Source: Tragulus kanchil (taxonomy: Eukaryota > Chordata > Mammalia > Artiodactyla > Tragulidae). Taken from it: a stretch of 64,000 nucleotides of DNA. Below the pieces are notes generated by a model, which made no database searches, was not told where the DNA came from, and saw only the letters and a list, made by a program, of their open reading frames with translations. Of the stretch, positions 36,801 to 45,400 are shown one piece after another. Position numbers and translations under genes: made by a program. The DNA lies in contig JAIOJX010000004.1 in the NCBI GenBank assembly GCA_022376925.1, forward strand, positions 172,947,501-173,011,500. The letters are read 5' to 3'. How positions within the stretch are numbered: position 1 is the first letter of the stretch; every line of letters begins with the position of its first letter.

Positions 36801-39800
36801 CGTCTGAGTGAAATAAAGCAAATTTGCCTTCGCTCCAGCCTGGCCTGTTGATTGGCTTTTGAGCAGCAGGCAGCTGGACCCCTAAATTCATTTCAGTAAC
36901 ACCATCAGTGAGACGTAAAAGACAAAATGAAACAAGGGAAAAAGCAACAACTGGGGTGTAGTGTGTCGACCCAAGTATTGAGACCTGTGGTCCTTTTTCT
37001 TCTGCTACCTGCACATGTTTGGTTCTGCCGGGCGACCGTCCACTCCCTTTGCTGTTGCAGGTACCATTCCCTGCTTTGTTCCTCTTGGAATTTCTTCCTC
37101 AGGTGGAAGTTTAGATCCTCTCCCATGAATTTCTGCATGCCTGATACTGTGTTCCGAGCATCACAATCTGACAGCCGGGCTGGACGATCTTTCTTAAGGG
37201 CTAGGGGGTCAGAGAGGTCAAATTCGCGGCGTGTTTCCGGCCTCTGAAAGCTCTGCTGGAAGTCATTGATAGCTTTACAGAAATTTCTCCTGTCTCTCCT
37301 TTCCCGGTTTTCTGCTATGCATGCGATCTTGTCATTCTGCCTCATCTCAGCGGCTAGAAGAGATACAGCATATCCATTAGCCTGAGAGAGGAAAGAGATT
37401 TTATTCTACTTAGAAAATAACGTGATTCTGAAAGTCACCAACTCTCCCAAAGGTTAACACAACTATTAAAGGATTAGTACTTTGAATATAGAAAAGCAAC
37501 TATAAATCAACCTAAAAACAAGTAGTCTAACCCAAAAAGGAGCAAAGGAAAGGAAAAGGCAAATCACTACAGAGAAACCTGCATGATCAATAAACCTGTG
37601 AAAAGATCATTAGCCATTCAAGATGGGAAACATCCAATGAACTGGAGAAACATTTTAAAGTGCTAAAAATGGCAGGTGTTGGTAAGGATGTGGAGAAACA
37701 AACATAATGACTTCTCACTGCTTGTGAGAGTGTAACTTGAGACTTTTTTAACTTTGGAAAGCATGTGCCAACATCCCGTAAAAGGTGCCCATGCTATGAC
37801 CTATCAACTCCACTTCCAGGTGCACCAGGAACACGGGCGCTTGGGACCTAATGCAGGACAGTCATCCACACTGTCTGCAATTATTTAGCAAACTGGAAAA
37901 ACTCTCAGTCAGCCACCGGCAGAAGAATAAGAAAACTGTGCTTAAAATTCATATAACGAAATATCATAAAGCAATTAAAATGAATATTCTGTAAGGAGAT
38001 CACCTATAAATTCCTAAAATAGACTGTTGAATTTCTTAAATACTGCAAAAGGATACATTCAATATAATATTTTTAATGTAGGAATTTAAAACACACAAAT
38101 TTTATACTCTCATAGATATACATACACAAAGATCAGAAGTGCAGAAACATGCCTGGTAAGGAACAGACCTCTGAGGAGACAAGAGGAGGACGAAGGTAAG
38201 ATGGAGGAGGGCTTGAGCTACTTCTGTGTAACGTTTCATTCTCAAAAGGCACTCTTTTTTTTTTTTAATTTTTATTTTACTTTTTACTTTTAAAGACGTT
38301 TGTTGTTTACAGATATGTATGATCCCAGATTAGTCATATGTATATCCCCCCCATCCCACCCCTCCAGCCCCTCGCACAGCACCCCTGCAGGATCCCCTTT
38401 TCTCATAGCGCAATGACAACAGCTATTTTTTTCACATATGATAGTATAGGTTTTCATAGTACTTCCTTTATGCCTCCCACCCACTGTTCATTCCCCACAA
38501 TGTCCATATGTCTACTGTCCATGTCTGTTTTTCCATCGCTTCACTGTGTGTTATCATTACCATCCTACTAGATTCCATGTATATGTGTTAGTATATTGCA
38601 CTTGTCCTTCTCTTTTTCAAAAGGCACTCTTAAAATCAGATATCTAAAGCCAGGTAGGCAAAATGTTTACATCTAGTCTGGCAGTAGGTATGCATATGTC
38701 TGTCACATCATTTCTGTAGGCTTGAATGACTTTTAAATTTTTTTTTATTGAAGTATAATTGATTTGCAATGCTGTGCTAATTTCTGCTGTACAGCAAAGT
38801 GATTCAGTTACATATATATATTTTTTTATTTTTCACACTATTTGCCATTATGGTTTATCATGGGTTTGAATTACTTTTAAACTAGAATTTTAAAAGGTCA
38901 TAGGTTTAGAAAATATGAAATAATATAAAGAAGACCCTGATGCTGGCAAAGATTGAAGGCAGGAGGAAAAGGGGTGACAGAGGACAAGAAGGTTGGGTGG
39001 CATCACCGACTCAGTGGACATGAGTTTGAGCGGACTCCAGGCGACGGGGAAGCACGGGGAAGCCTGGCGTGCGGCAGTCCATGGGGTCACCGCTGGACCC
39101 GACTGAGCACCTGAACTGAACTGACTGATGAAGAAGAAGGTGAACTCCACTTGCCGTGCCGTTACTCCAACTTTACCACTGCTGGTACTTTGGTATGTTT
39201 CCTTTCTGGTTTGTCTCCTAAGCATATTTTTATATATTTTAAACATATATCTTTATATATTTAAACTTAATCGATAATCCAGTGTATATACAATTTTGTG
39301 TCCTTTTTTCCAGCACGCTGTTATCTGAATCATGCCTGGCTCTGAGTCAGCTCCAGGGTGTGGGCTCAGGGGTGTGTGTTGTCTTCTCTTAACAGCTGTT
39401 CCCTGGGAGAAGGTCTTGAATTTTTTGGGCAGAGAATATGTGTATGTGTATGGTTTTCATACCCCATTTTTAAAGAAAATAGAGAAAAACACATGTCTCC
39501 TCATGATATATTTCCTACTCAGAATTCAATAGCTACTTTTCTTTTAAGTGTGGAAGAATCATGCATTAAGTTCATTGAGCACAAGAAATCGGGAAATTTC
39601 CCAAGGAAGGAGAGCAGGAAAATGAAAAGGCTGTACACACGTGAGGAAACGGGACCTGTGTCTAAAGGCACACAGGCCCGAGCCACTCGACAGCCGTTCA
39701 GGGAGTGCTCACCAAAGGCTTCCTGTCGAGCTTTCTCAGTTGCTGCTTTTATCTTTTGGTCACACACCTGGGCATCCCAGGCTTTGGTGTCTCCCTGGGA

Positions 39801-42031
39801 AAGGAAAACAAGGGGAGAGGGTAAGAGCCAGACGATGTTATTCAGTTGATAACAATCCTACTTATGGTAAAGAATTCGCCTGCAATGCAGGAGTTCCTGG
39901 TTCGATTCCTGGGTCGGGAAGATCCCCCGGAGAAGGGATAGGCTACCCACTCTGGTATTCTTGCCTGGAGAATCCCGTGGCTCGTCCGTGTGTTTGCAAA
40001 GAGTCGGACACGACCTAGCGACTGTCTTCACCATTCCAATCTTTTCATACCTGAATGCCTTTGTGTACAGCTGGCTCTGCAGCTTGTCTTAACTTTCCCA
40101 GAGCTTTCTTCTCCCTTTCTTAGTCCATCGGTCCTTATTCCCAGAACACCACTTAAGCATCGCCTCCTCTGCGAAGCCCTGTCTGCCTTCCTCGTCCAGC
40201 CCTGGCGGGTGCTCCCTGGCACCCTGTGCTCCCCTCCCTCACGGCCCTGATTCCACTGCATTAGCCTGGGACCATTTCAATGCCTGCCTCCTCCACTGGG
40301 CGACCACCTCCACGAGTCGAGGTCTGCCTTACTCCTCATCTCCTACGCCTGGCTCAGGTTTGCCACAAAATAGGAACTCTCTACTGGCGTTTGTCAGCTA
40401 AATGGACTGCAGGGAATTCCTGGCAATGTAGGAAGTCTGGCTCAGAGAGGAGAACCGCGTTCCAGTCTGGCCACGAACTTCAGGCAAGCTCCCTCCCCAC
40501 TGCAGGACTCAATGTGCTCGCCCATCAAGTGACAGGGAACAGTTTTTCGTCTGTTACGAGGTCTCGCTCATCCTCGGCAAACTCAGTACGTGGAACATTT
40601 CAGAGAATATGTACCCCCAAAAAAAAACACATGTCTCCTCATGATATATTTCCTACTCAGAATTCAATAGCTACTTTTCTTTTAAGTGTGGAAGAATCAT
40701 GCATTAAGTTCATTGAGCACAAGAAATCGGGAAATTTCCCAAGGAAGGAGAGCAGGAAAATGAAAAGGCTGTACACACGTGAGGAAACGGGACCTGTGTC
40801 TAAAGGCACACAGGCCCGAGCCACTCGACAGCCGTTCAGGGAGTGCTCACCAAAGGCTTCCTGTCGAGCTTTCTCAGTTGCTGCTTTTATCTTTTGGTCA
40901 CACACCTGGGCATCCCAGGCTTTGGTGTCTCCCTGGGAAAGGAAAACAAGGGGAGAGGGTAAGAGCCAGACGATGTTATTCAGTTGATAACAATCCTACT
41001 TATGGTAAAGAATTCGCCTGCAATGCAGGAGTTCCTGGTTCGATTCCTGGGTCGGGAAGATCCCCCGGAGAAGGGATAGGCTACCCACTCTGGTATTCTT
41101 GCCTGGAGAATCCCGTGGCTCGTCCGTGTGTTTGCAAAGAGTCGGACACGACCTAGCGACTGTCTTCACCATTCCAATCTTTTCATACCTGAATGCCTTT
41201 GTGTACAGCTGGCTCTGCAGCTTGTCTTAACTTTCCCAGAGCTTTCTTCTCCCTTTCTTAGTCCATCGGTCCTTATTCCCAGAACACCACTTAAGCATCG
41301 CCTCCTCTGCGAAGCCCTGTCTGCCTTCCTCGTCCAGCCCTGGCGGGTGCTCCCTGGCACCCTGTGCTCCCCTCCCTCACGGCCCTGATTCCACTGCATT
41401 AGCCTGGGACCATTTCAATGCCTGCCTCCTCCACTGGGCGACCACCTCCACGAGTCGAGGTCTGCCTTACTCCTCATCTCCTACGCCTGGCTCAGGTTTG
41501 CCACAAAATAGGAACTCTCTACTGGCGTTTGTCAGCTAAATGGACTGCAGGGAATTCCTGGCAATGTAGGAAGTCTGGCTCAGAGAGGAGAACCGCGTTC
41601 CAGTCTGGCCACGAACTTCAGGCAAGCTCCCTCCCCACTGCAGGACTCAATGTGCTCGCCCATCAAGTGACAGGGAACAGTTTTTCGTCTGTTACGAGGT
41701 CTCGCTCATCCTCGGCAAACTCAGTACGTGGAACAATTCTTGCCGGCAATGCTTGGAGCCGTCTGCCGCTGAGCCTGGATCACAAGTTTCATTCCAGTGG
41801 CTTCTGTCCTCTGTCTCTCGCTGCTCGCCTCTCTTGTGCACCTGCTTCGCCCCGCTGCTCCCCTCCGCCCGTCCCTCCGGGCTCCTCTCCCCTCCCGTCC
41901 CGTCCCGAGGGCCTCACCCCCATGATCCGGTTCCTGGCGTTGAAGATCCGTTTCTGCCTGTCCAGCTCCGCACATCTCCTTTTGGACAGGAGAAAGTCCT
42001 CCTTCAAGTCCTTGGGCTGCGCTATCCTCAT
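24730..42031 (-). CDS. RIBC2: RIBC2 gene, seven coding exons (RIB43A-like coiled-coil protein 2)
   Basis: RIBC2 is a RIB43A-family coiled-coil protein that binds inside the A-tubule of ciliary and flagellar doublet microtubules. Seven coding exons are read on the minus strand: 42031-41918, 39794-39713, 36246-35902, 34766-34648, 32170-31943, 27536-27370 and 24808-24730. All have AG/GT borders and the phases match (0, 0/1, 1/1, 1/0, 0/0, 0/2, 2/stop), giving 1134 nt or 377 residues, the normal family size. Seen in the protein are the N-terminal RIFNARNRIMG block, the FDLSDPLALKKDRPARLSD block, a long charged coiled coil and a C-terminal DYFTQFNTSSR. An in-frame TAG lies 15 nt upstream of the chosen ATG. 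Exons 2, 3, 6 and 7 also occur as second copies, and exon 5 as a partial one, inside ~1.1-kb duplications that I read as assembly artefacts. Introns are full of SINEs and LTR-like pieces. Identification rests on recalled family features; splice sites were read by eye. Confidence 0.96.
25375..25790 (+). repeat. LTR-like element in RIBC2 intron 6
   Basis: A CTTAAAAACA TATA-like site, then AACTTGAATAAACGCCCGGT and a U5-like pyrimidine stretch. Present two and in part three times through duplications 5 and 6. Ends not defined. Confidence 0.4.
25874..25952 (-). CDS. RIBC2: RIBC2 terminal coding exon 7, copy B (redundant)
   Basis: Second copy of the final exon, 1144 bp to the right. It lies upstream in transcription order. 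Its 3' side soon runs into degraded junction sequence near 25800, so copy A is the reliable terminal exon. Confidence 0.8.
27255..27295. repeat. (CCCCGCAG)n short tandem repeat by RIBC2 exon 6
   Basis: Four GCAG units here against five in the copy at 28350-28393. Confidence 0.8.
27370..27536 (-). CDS. RIBC2: RIBC2 coding exon 6, copy A
   Basis: 167 nt, phase 0 to 2, CAG acceptor and perfect GTGAGT donor. It encodes RLREEERQRAMDWDRQRVQK, then RQLRRQQRDLRRAQDCSNL, an arginine- and glutamine-rich helix. It sits in a very CpG-rich stretch. Confidence 0.93.
27592..27740 (+). mobile_element. CHR-type SINE in RIBC2 intron 5
   Basis: GGGCTTCCCTGGTCGTCC head, GGTCGGGGAACTAAGATCCC and an AAGACCCAACACAGCC end. 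Repeated at 28692-28840. Confidence 0.75.
28470..28636 (-). CDS. RIBC2: RIBC2 coding exon 6, copy B (redundant)
   Basis: The same exon again 1100 bp to the right, with identical coding sequence and splice sites. 167 nt is not a multiple of 3, so using both would shift the frame. Confidence 0.85.
28858..31086. repeat. Direct tandem duplication 7 (unit ~1115 bp)
   Basis: 28858-29972 is repeated at 29973-31086. The right end of copy A reads CCGCCGGGCGGGCC where copy B has CCGCCGCCGGGCC. Confidence 0.95.
29758..29955 (+). mobile_element. Bov-tA SINE in RIBC2 intron 5
   Basis: GGGGCCTCCCCGGGGCTCCG head, GTTCCGTCCCTGGGCTGGGA and AGAGTCCCACGGACGGGGAG. Repeated at 30873-31070. Confidence 0.75.
31943..32170 (-). 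CDS. RIBC2: RIBC2 coding exon 5
   Basis: 228 nt (76 codons), phase 0 to 0. It encodes a helical segment with NLAEITNLLRGDLLSEDPQQ, GPHRVVPDRWKGMS and ...QVQEKL. The acceptor is a good CAG. The donor reads CTG|GTGCCT, a weak GT context, but it is the only one that joins in frame to exon 6 (RLREEERQR). The intact copy is this one; a truncated copy lies at 33153-33287. Confidence 0.9.
32206..32410 (+). mobile_element. Bov-tA SINE upstream of RIBC2 exon 5
   Basis: GGGGCCTCCCTGGCGACTCA head, TGGGTCGGGAAGACCCCCTG and CGCGAGAGTTGGACACGCCT. It starts about 36 bp from the exon. Repeated at 33323-33527. Confidence 0.82.
33153..33287 (-). pseudogene. RIBC2: RIBC2 exon 5, truncated copy
   Basis: The first ~135 nt of exon 5 with its acceptor, cut mid-exon at the duplication junction and followed by intronic sequence from elsewhere, so there is no donor. 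If real it would be a dead exon fragment; it looks like an assembly join. Confidence 0.85.
34445..34568 (+). mobile_element. CHR-1-type SINE in RIBC2 intron 4
   Basis: CTAGTGGTTAGAATTCTGGG, GGTCGGGGAACTGAGATCCC and an A tail, about 80 bp from exon 4. Confidence 0.75.
34648..34766 (-). CDS. RIBC2: RIBC2 coding exon 4
   Basis: 119 nt, phase 1 to 0, GTACAT donor. It encodes EDLYLKTRLQFDETAKHLQN and continues to KAVCAAVKDFNKNQ, a conserved coiled-coil stretch of RIB43A proteins. Single copy. Confidence 0.94.
35172..35281 (-). mobile_element. CHR-1-type SINE fragment in RIBC2 intron 3
   Basis: Reverse head GTAACCACTGGGTCGCTAGG; its right part recurs at 36349-36387. Confidence 0.65.
35306..35793 (+). 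repeat. LTR-like element abutting RIBC2 exon 3
   Basis: It may run from TGAAGCACAG to CAGTAACA, with GTGAAATAAAGCAAATTTGC near its 3' part. Repeated at 36413-36900. No internal viral genes. Ends are approximate and no target duplication was found. Confidence 0.45.
35902..36246 (-). CDS. RIBC2: RIBC2 coding exon 3, copy A
   Basis: 345 nt, phase 1 to phase 1, the largest exon. It encodes the core of the family: ENRERRDRRNFCKAINDFQQ, FDLSDPLALKKDRPARLSD, GMQKFMGEDLNFH and a charged helix ending in QNQTCA. The acceptor used is TAG just before CCGCTGAG. The alternative CAG 33 bp upstream would bring in TAA at once. An LTR-like element lies immediately downstream (35300-35800). Confidence 0.95.
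37009..37353 (-). CDS. RIBC2: RIBC2 coding exon 3, copy B (redundant)
   Basis: Copy of exon 3 with intact splice sites, 1107 bp to the right. The exon is in phase (345 nt), so including both copies would give an in-frame internal repeat of 115 residues. No family member is known to me with such a repeat, so an assembly duplicate is more likely. Confidence 0.85.
38257..38617 (-). mobile_element. LINE (L1-like) 3' fragment with TSD in RIBC2 intron 2
   Basis: T run, then AATTTTTATTTTACTTTTTA and a ~350-bp body. Flanked on both sides by TCAAAAGGCACTCTT. Family assignment is uncertain, but this is a LINE-style insertion. Confidence 0.75.
38728..38835 (-). mobile_element. L1 3' end fragment
   Basis: TTTTTATTGAAGTATAATTG and CTGCTGTACAGCAAAGTGAT are typical of artiodactyl L1 3' ends in reverse. 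A similar piece lies at 1009-1085. Confidence 0.75.
38928..39120 (+). mobile_element. BovB 3' fragment in RIBC2 intron 2
   Basis: GGTGGCATCACCGACTCAGT and ATGGGGTCACCGCTGGACCC, followed by the CTGAACTGAACTGACTGA end. Confidence 0.82.
39713..39794 (-). CDS. RIBC2: RIBC2 coding exon 2, copy A
   Basis: 82 nt, AG acceptor and GTGAGC donor, phase 0 in and 1 out. It encodes GDTKAWDAQVCDQKIKAATE and then KARQEAFG. It is repeated in the copy at 40851-40932. Confidence 0.93.
39858..40026 (+). mobile_element. Bov-tA SINE in RIBC2 intron 1
   Basis: TGGTAAAGAATTCGCCTGCA and CAAAGAGTCGGACACGACCT mark both parts. Repeated at 40996-41164. Confidence 0.83.
40420..40590 (+). repeat. MIR SINE in RIBC2 intron 1
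   Basis: AGAACCGCGTTCCAGTCTGG and the CACTGCAGGACTCAATGTGC region; duplicated at 41558-41728. Confidence 0.5.
40851..40932 (-). CDS. RIBC2: RIBC2 coding exon 2, copy B (redundant)
   Basis: Same 82-nt exon, splice borders included, 1138 bp to the right of copy A. Splicing both copies in would break the frame, because 82 is not a multiple of 3. Only one copy is likely to exist in the animal. Confidence 0.85.
41918..42031 (-). CDS. RIBC2: RIBC2 coding exon 1
   Basis: 38 codons from ATG (complement of 42029-42031) to a GTGAGG donor. It encodes the basic N-terminus ending RIFNARNRIMG, a conserved RIB43A-family block. G at -3 gives a fair start context, and an in-frame TAG sits five codons upstream. 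The exon is single copy. Confidence 0.95.
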
Positions 42032-42209
42032 GACTGCGAACCGCTAAGAAATTCTGAGAGGTTTTTTAAACATGCAAAACATAACAAACCTAAAGCGAGC
42101 TCAAGCCCAGCGAGGCCGTCTCCCTGGGAGGCTGGGCTGGTGGGAGGCGAGCCTGCCCCAGAGGCTCTCCGTCCAGCCTGCTCCCGCGGCTCCGGAGGCG
42201 GGCGGCTCG

Positions 42210-42223
42210 GTTGCCCTGGAAAC
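42210..42223. promoter_or_regulatory. X-box (RFX-type site) 1
   Basis: GTTGCCCTGGAAAC fits the RFX X-box, an imperfect inverted repeat of GTTGCC and GGAAAC half sites with a 2-bp spacer. RFX factors drive ciliary genes, in line with RIBC2 being an axonemal protein. It lies about 180 bp upstream of the RIBC2 ATG. Confidence 0.7.
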
Positions 42224-42236
42224 GCCAACAACTCCG

Positions 42237-42249
42237 GTTGCTAAGAAAC
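42237..42249. promoter_or_regulatory. X-box-like site 2
   Basis: GTTGCTAAGAAAC resembles a second X-box with a 1-bp shorter spacer, 14 bp after the first site. Paired X-boxes are seen in ciliary promoters. It is the weaker of the two matches. Confidence 0.5.
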
Positions 42250-42279
42250 CGCGCCGCGCTCGCCCGCGTTCTCGCTCCC

Positions 42280-42289
42280 TCTCGCGAGA
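42280..42289. promoter_or_regulatory. TCTCGCGAGA palindrome (BANP-type element)
   Basis: A perfect 10-bp palindrome in the CpG island. This motif is bound by BANP at unmethylated CpG-island promoters and is common at bidirectional ones. Its position 80-90 bp upstream of the SMC1B ATG fits a core-promoter role. Confidence 0.65.
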
Positions 42290-42311
42290 CTGCACGAGGC
42301 GCTTCCCGCTC

Positions 42312-42321
42312 TTTTCCCGCC
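42312..42321 (+). promoter_or_regulatory. E2F-type site TTTTCCCGCC
   Basis: It matches the E2F consensus TTTSSCGC, about 50 bp upstream of the SMC1B ATG. SMC1B has been reported as a germline gene silenced in somatic cells by E2F6, which uses this motif. Occupancy here is inferred. Confidence 0.6.
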
Positions 42322-42371
42322 GGCGCGTGAGGCCGGCGTGAGAGGCCGCGGCGGAGGCGCGAGCGGCCGCC

Positions 42372-42480
42372 ATGGGCCACCTGGAGCTGCTGCTGGTGGA
42401 GAACTTCAAGTCGTGGCGCGGCCGCCAGGTCGTGGGCCCCTTCCGGCGCTTCACCTGCATCGTCGGCCCCAACGGCTCAG
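42372..42480 (+). CDS. SMC1B: SMC1B exon 1 (coding)
   Basis: 36 codons plus 1 base. It encodes [20 protein letters not shown] and ends in GPNGS with the first base of the next Gly codon. GTAGCT donor. It carries the first half of Walker A. Single copy. Confidence 0.96.
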
Positions 42481-45400
42481 GTAGCTCGGCCGGGAAGGCG
42501 CCTCCCGCCGCGGGGCCCGAGCGTGGCCTGGAGGCTGGACTCGGCCTCGCCGCTCGCCGTGCAGCCCGGGGCCGGGCGGCGTGGGGGGCGGGCCGGGGCG
42601 GCTGCGCGGCTGCGGGAGCGACGCCTCGCCGTCCACGCCGGACCCCGCCCGCTGCCCCGAACCCCCGGGCCCCGAGGACCTGACCCTCCGCCCCCGAAGA
42701 CCTGACCCTGCGGCTCAGCCCCCCGGGCCCGGCCCTCCGCCCCCGAACCCCCAGGCTCCGACCCTCCGGTCCACGAAGACCTGACCCCCCGCCCCCGAAC
42801 CCAGGACCCGACCCTGCGCCCCGGCCCCCCGGGACCCGGTCCTGCGCCCCCGAGCTTCGCCTTCTGACGCCGACGCGCCCCGGGCCGCGCTCTCCCCGCG
42901 CCGGCGCGCCGCCCTGCCGGGGCTGCCCGGGCCCTGAGCCGCGGCGGCCCTCCTCTCCGGCCCGGCAGACGGCAGACGCAGCGGGGCGGGCGGGGAGGAA
43001 GCCCCTGCCGCCGAGGAGCCCCGGCCGGCGGGCCGGGAGAATGGCGGCGCTGTCCGCGCTGTCCCCGGCCTCCTGCCGCTCCCGCGGGTGGCTGCCCTGC
43101 GCGCGGCGCCGTGGAGGAGACGGGCTTCGGAGGGGCCCGGGGGCGCTGGCGGGCGCTGGGGGCCCGGCCGGCCTGGCCTGGCGGGCGGCGACCCCGCGCG
43201 GAGGGCGCAGGCCGGAGCCAGAGTGACCCGCGGCCGCCCGCCTGGCTGCCTCCGTCCAGGGTTCCGTTCTCAGCTCAGGAACTTACTTGAGTTGACAGAC
43301 CGCTGTTGCCTCAGTCAATTCACTTGACGGACCTGAGCAGGACACTTAAATATACCCCAAATCTGGAATATACTTATTTTTTGGAATATACTGATCGTGG
43401 ACCTGGTTTGAAATTTCCGTTGCGTTTTTAAAACGGCTGTTATTTAAGGTTTTCTTCTGCGCTTGGTATCTGTGATAGAATACCTGAGCTTAGGTGGGTT
43501 CACATATTTGAAGATTTCTTTGCCTCTTCTGTGTAACGTATTCCCTCATTTTCAGTGATCAGAAAACACTGAAGAAATAATTCCTGCAGTCACTCCCGCA
43601 TGCTACTCTTAACTCCCCTCGTTTATCAGGAAGTTAGCCCACCCCCAGGTGGTTTTCACCGGCGATCATGTGAAGGACTGCTCAATTACATTTTATGGCT
43701 CCCACGGGGGTACTTGGACTGAGTACCTGTGCAGAGTCCTGAATTCTACTCAGTGAGGCAGACTGAGCTCAGCTGTCTTTCCGCATGTTAAGGGCCTGGC
43801 ACGCCAAAGAATGTGATGAATGCATTTGGATGGGGAAGTATTTATTTTAGGCACATTTATATAAGAGCTGACCCCAACTAGTTTCTGTTTAATTCTGTTA
43901 CTGTCAGACTTAATTTCAATTAATGTTCTATGTATATAACCGTTTTATAATAGCTTTCAATCTGCAGATTAGACATTAACCTCCAAAAGCCATGTTTCAT
44001 ACTTGTTAGTTAACTGAAACTTAGCTAAATGTATTTGCAGCATTTTTAACCACTTCCAGTTCTTTTTAGAAAGACCGTGAACTTCTAAAACTGAGCCATA
44101 TTTCCAGTGACTGGCATTTAAACTCTGGGCTTCTGGGTGGAGAGCACTTTGCCATTTGAGTTGGAGTCACCGTGACTCCCCCCGGTTGTGGTGATTCACG
44201 AGGAGGCCTCATAGTACTCAGCGTATAGCTGCACCCAGGCCTGTTACCTGCCACAGTGAAAGGTGACAAAGCAAAATCAGCAAAGGGAAAAGGTGCTTGA
44301 AGAGCTCTGAGGAAACCAGGTGCGAGGTTCCGTGAATCCTGCCCCCAGTGGAGCCACACAGGACAGGCTCAATGCCTCCAGCAGCAAGTGGTAACAGCTG
44401 TGTGAGATGGCGTTTCCCATGGGCTCATTAAGGGCTCCAGCCCTGGGATTTACGTTGGGGAATGGTCCCATAAGCACCTTGTTGCCCCAGATTTCAGATG
44501 CCTAGAAAGAAAGCAAGTATTCAGCATACATCATACTGTTTATACAGACAGACACTTTAGGCACAGGGATACATTCTTATCATTAAGTGGTGAAGGGATT
44601 TCCCTGACCATCCAAGGATTAAGACTCCACGCTGCTTCCACTGCAGGGGGCATGGGTTCACTCCTTGATCAGGAGCCAAGATCCCATAAGCCATGCAGTG
44701 TGGTCCCCACCCCCCACTCCCCCGCAAAAGCGGTGAAAATCCTCACAGAATCCAAATCATAATCCCATGATGCCAGCTCACTTTATAAGCAGGACTTTCA
44801 AAGGATAATAGGTTTGGGCATACTATATCACTTTTCTGCATTACCAGCACAAATCAATCATAAATATTCTAGCAACCCTAGTCTAGCCTTTGGGAAAATT
44901 CCTGGAGATATCTGTTTTTAAAAAATAAGTGACACTTGAAATGTATAAAGTGGGCATAACTGAAATTTAGAGAAGTTACATGATTTGCCATGGTATGATA
45001 CTTAGATGGTGAGAGAGAGCTACGTCTTAGATGTGATACAGATCCTTACGTTTAGATCAATCAGTCCTCTGCCGCAGCTACAGAGAAACCAGTTACCTAC
45101 GTCAGCTCTTCAGTCGTGCATTTTGAATATAGAAAAGACGGTACTATTTATACATGTGTTGACTAAAGAAAGGAACAACTTGAGAGTTGTGGTTAAGTTT
45201 TATTTGGGGCATAATTAGGACTGCAGCCCAGGAGACAGCACCCCAGATAGCTCTGATAAACTGCTCCAAAGAGGCAGCAGGAGGAGGGCCAGTATTTAAG
45301 GGTTTTGGCGAGGGGGGAGTTTAATATCATTAAACAGACATTTTACAAAGGTCCCCAGTCACGAGGATCTGATGTCACCGTGAACACATTTAGTGCTTTT

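Larger units (their letters stand above)
35241..37455. repeat. Direct tandem duplication 9 (unit ~1108 bp), holds RIBC2 exon 3
   Basis: 35241-36348 is repeated at 36349-37455. It includes exon 3 and the LTR-like element. Confidence 0.95.
39485..41734. repeat. Direct tandem duplication 10 (unit ~1138 bp), holds RIBC2 exon 2
   Basis: 39485-40596 is repeated at 40623-41734. The 26-bp spacer at 40597-40622 is a shortened version of the left flank at 39430-39484 (CAGAGAATATGT, then ACCCC). Confidence 0.95.
42032..42371. promoter_or_regulatory. Bidirectional RIBC2/SMC1B promoter
   Basis: The 340 bp between the two divergent start codons are GC- and CpG-rich and without TATA in either direction, as is usual for CpG-island bidirectional promoters. 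They hold two RFX X-box-like sites, a TCTCGCGAGA palindrome and a TTTCCCGC E2F-type site. The region is single copy. Both 5' UTRs must lie here. Confidence 0.85.
42090..43260. other. CpG island over promoter, SMC1B exon 1 and start of intron 1
   Basis: Dense CpG and high GC by eye from the promoter through about 43.2 kb, with a sharp return to AT-rich DNA near 43.3 kb. It includes a GC-rich degenerate tandem repeat. Confidence 0.75.

Noticed and set aside
40280..42047. Plus-strand frames of 209-235 codons over RIBC2 exons 1-2
   Set aside because: Antisense shadows of RIBC2 plus MIR and Bov-tA sequence.
43041..43327. Small GC-rich frames in SMC1B intron 1 as alternative first exons
   Set aside because: CpG-island composition yields open frames by chance; no donor that keeps the SMC1B frame was seen.
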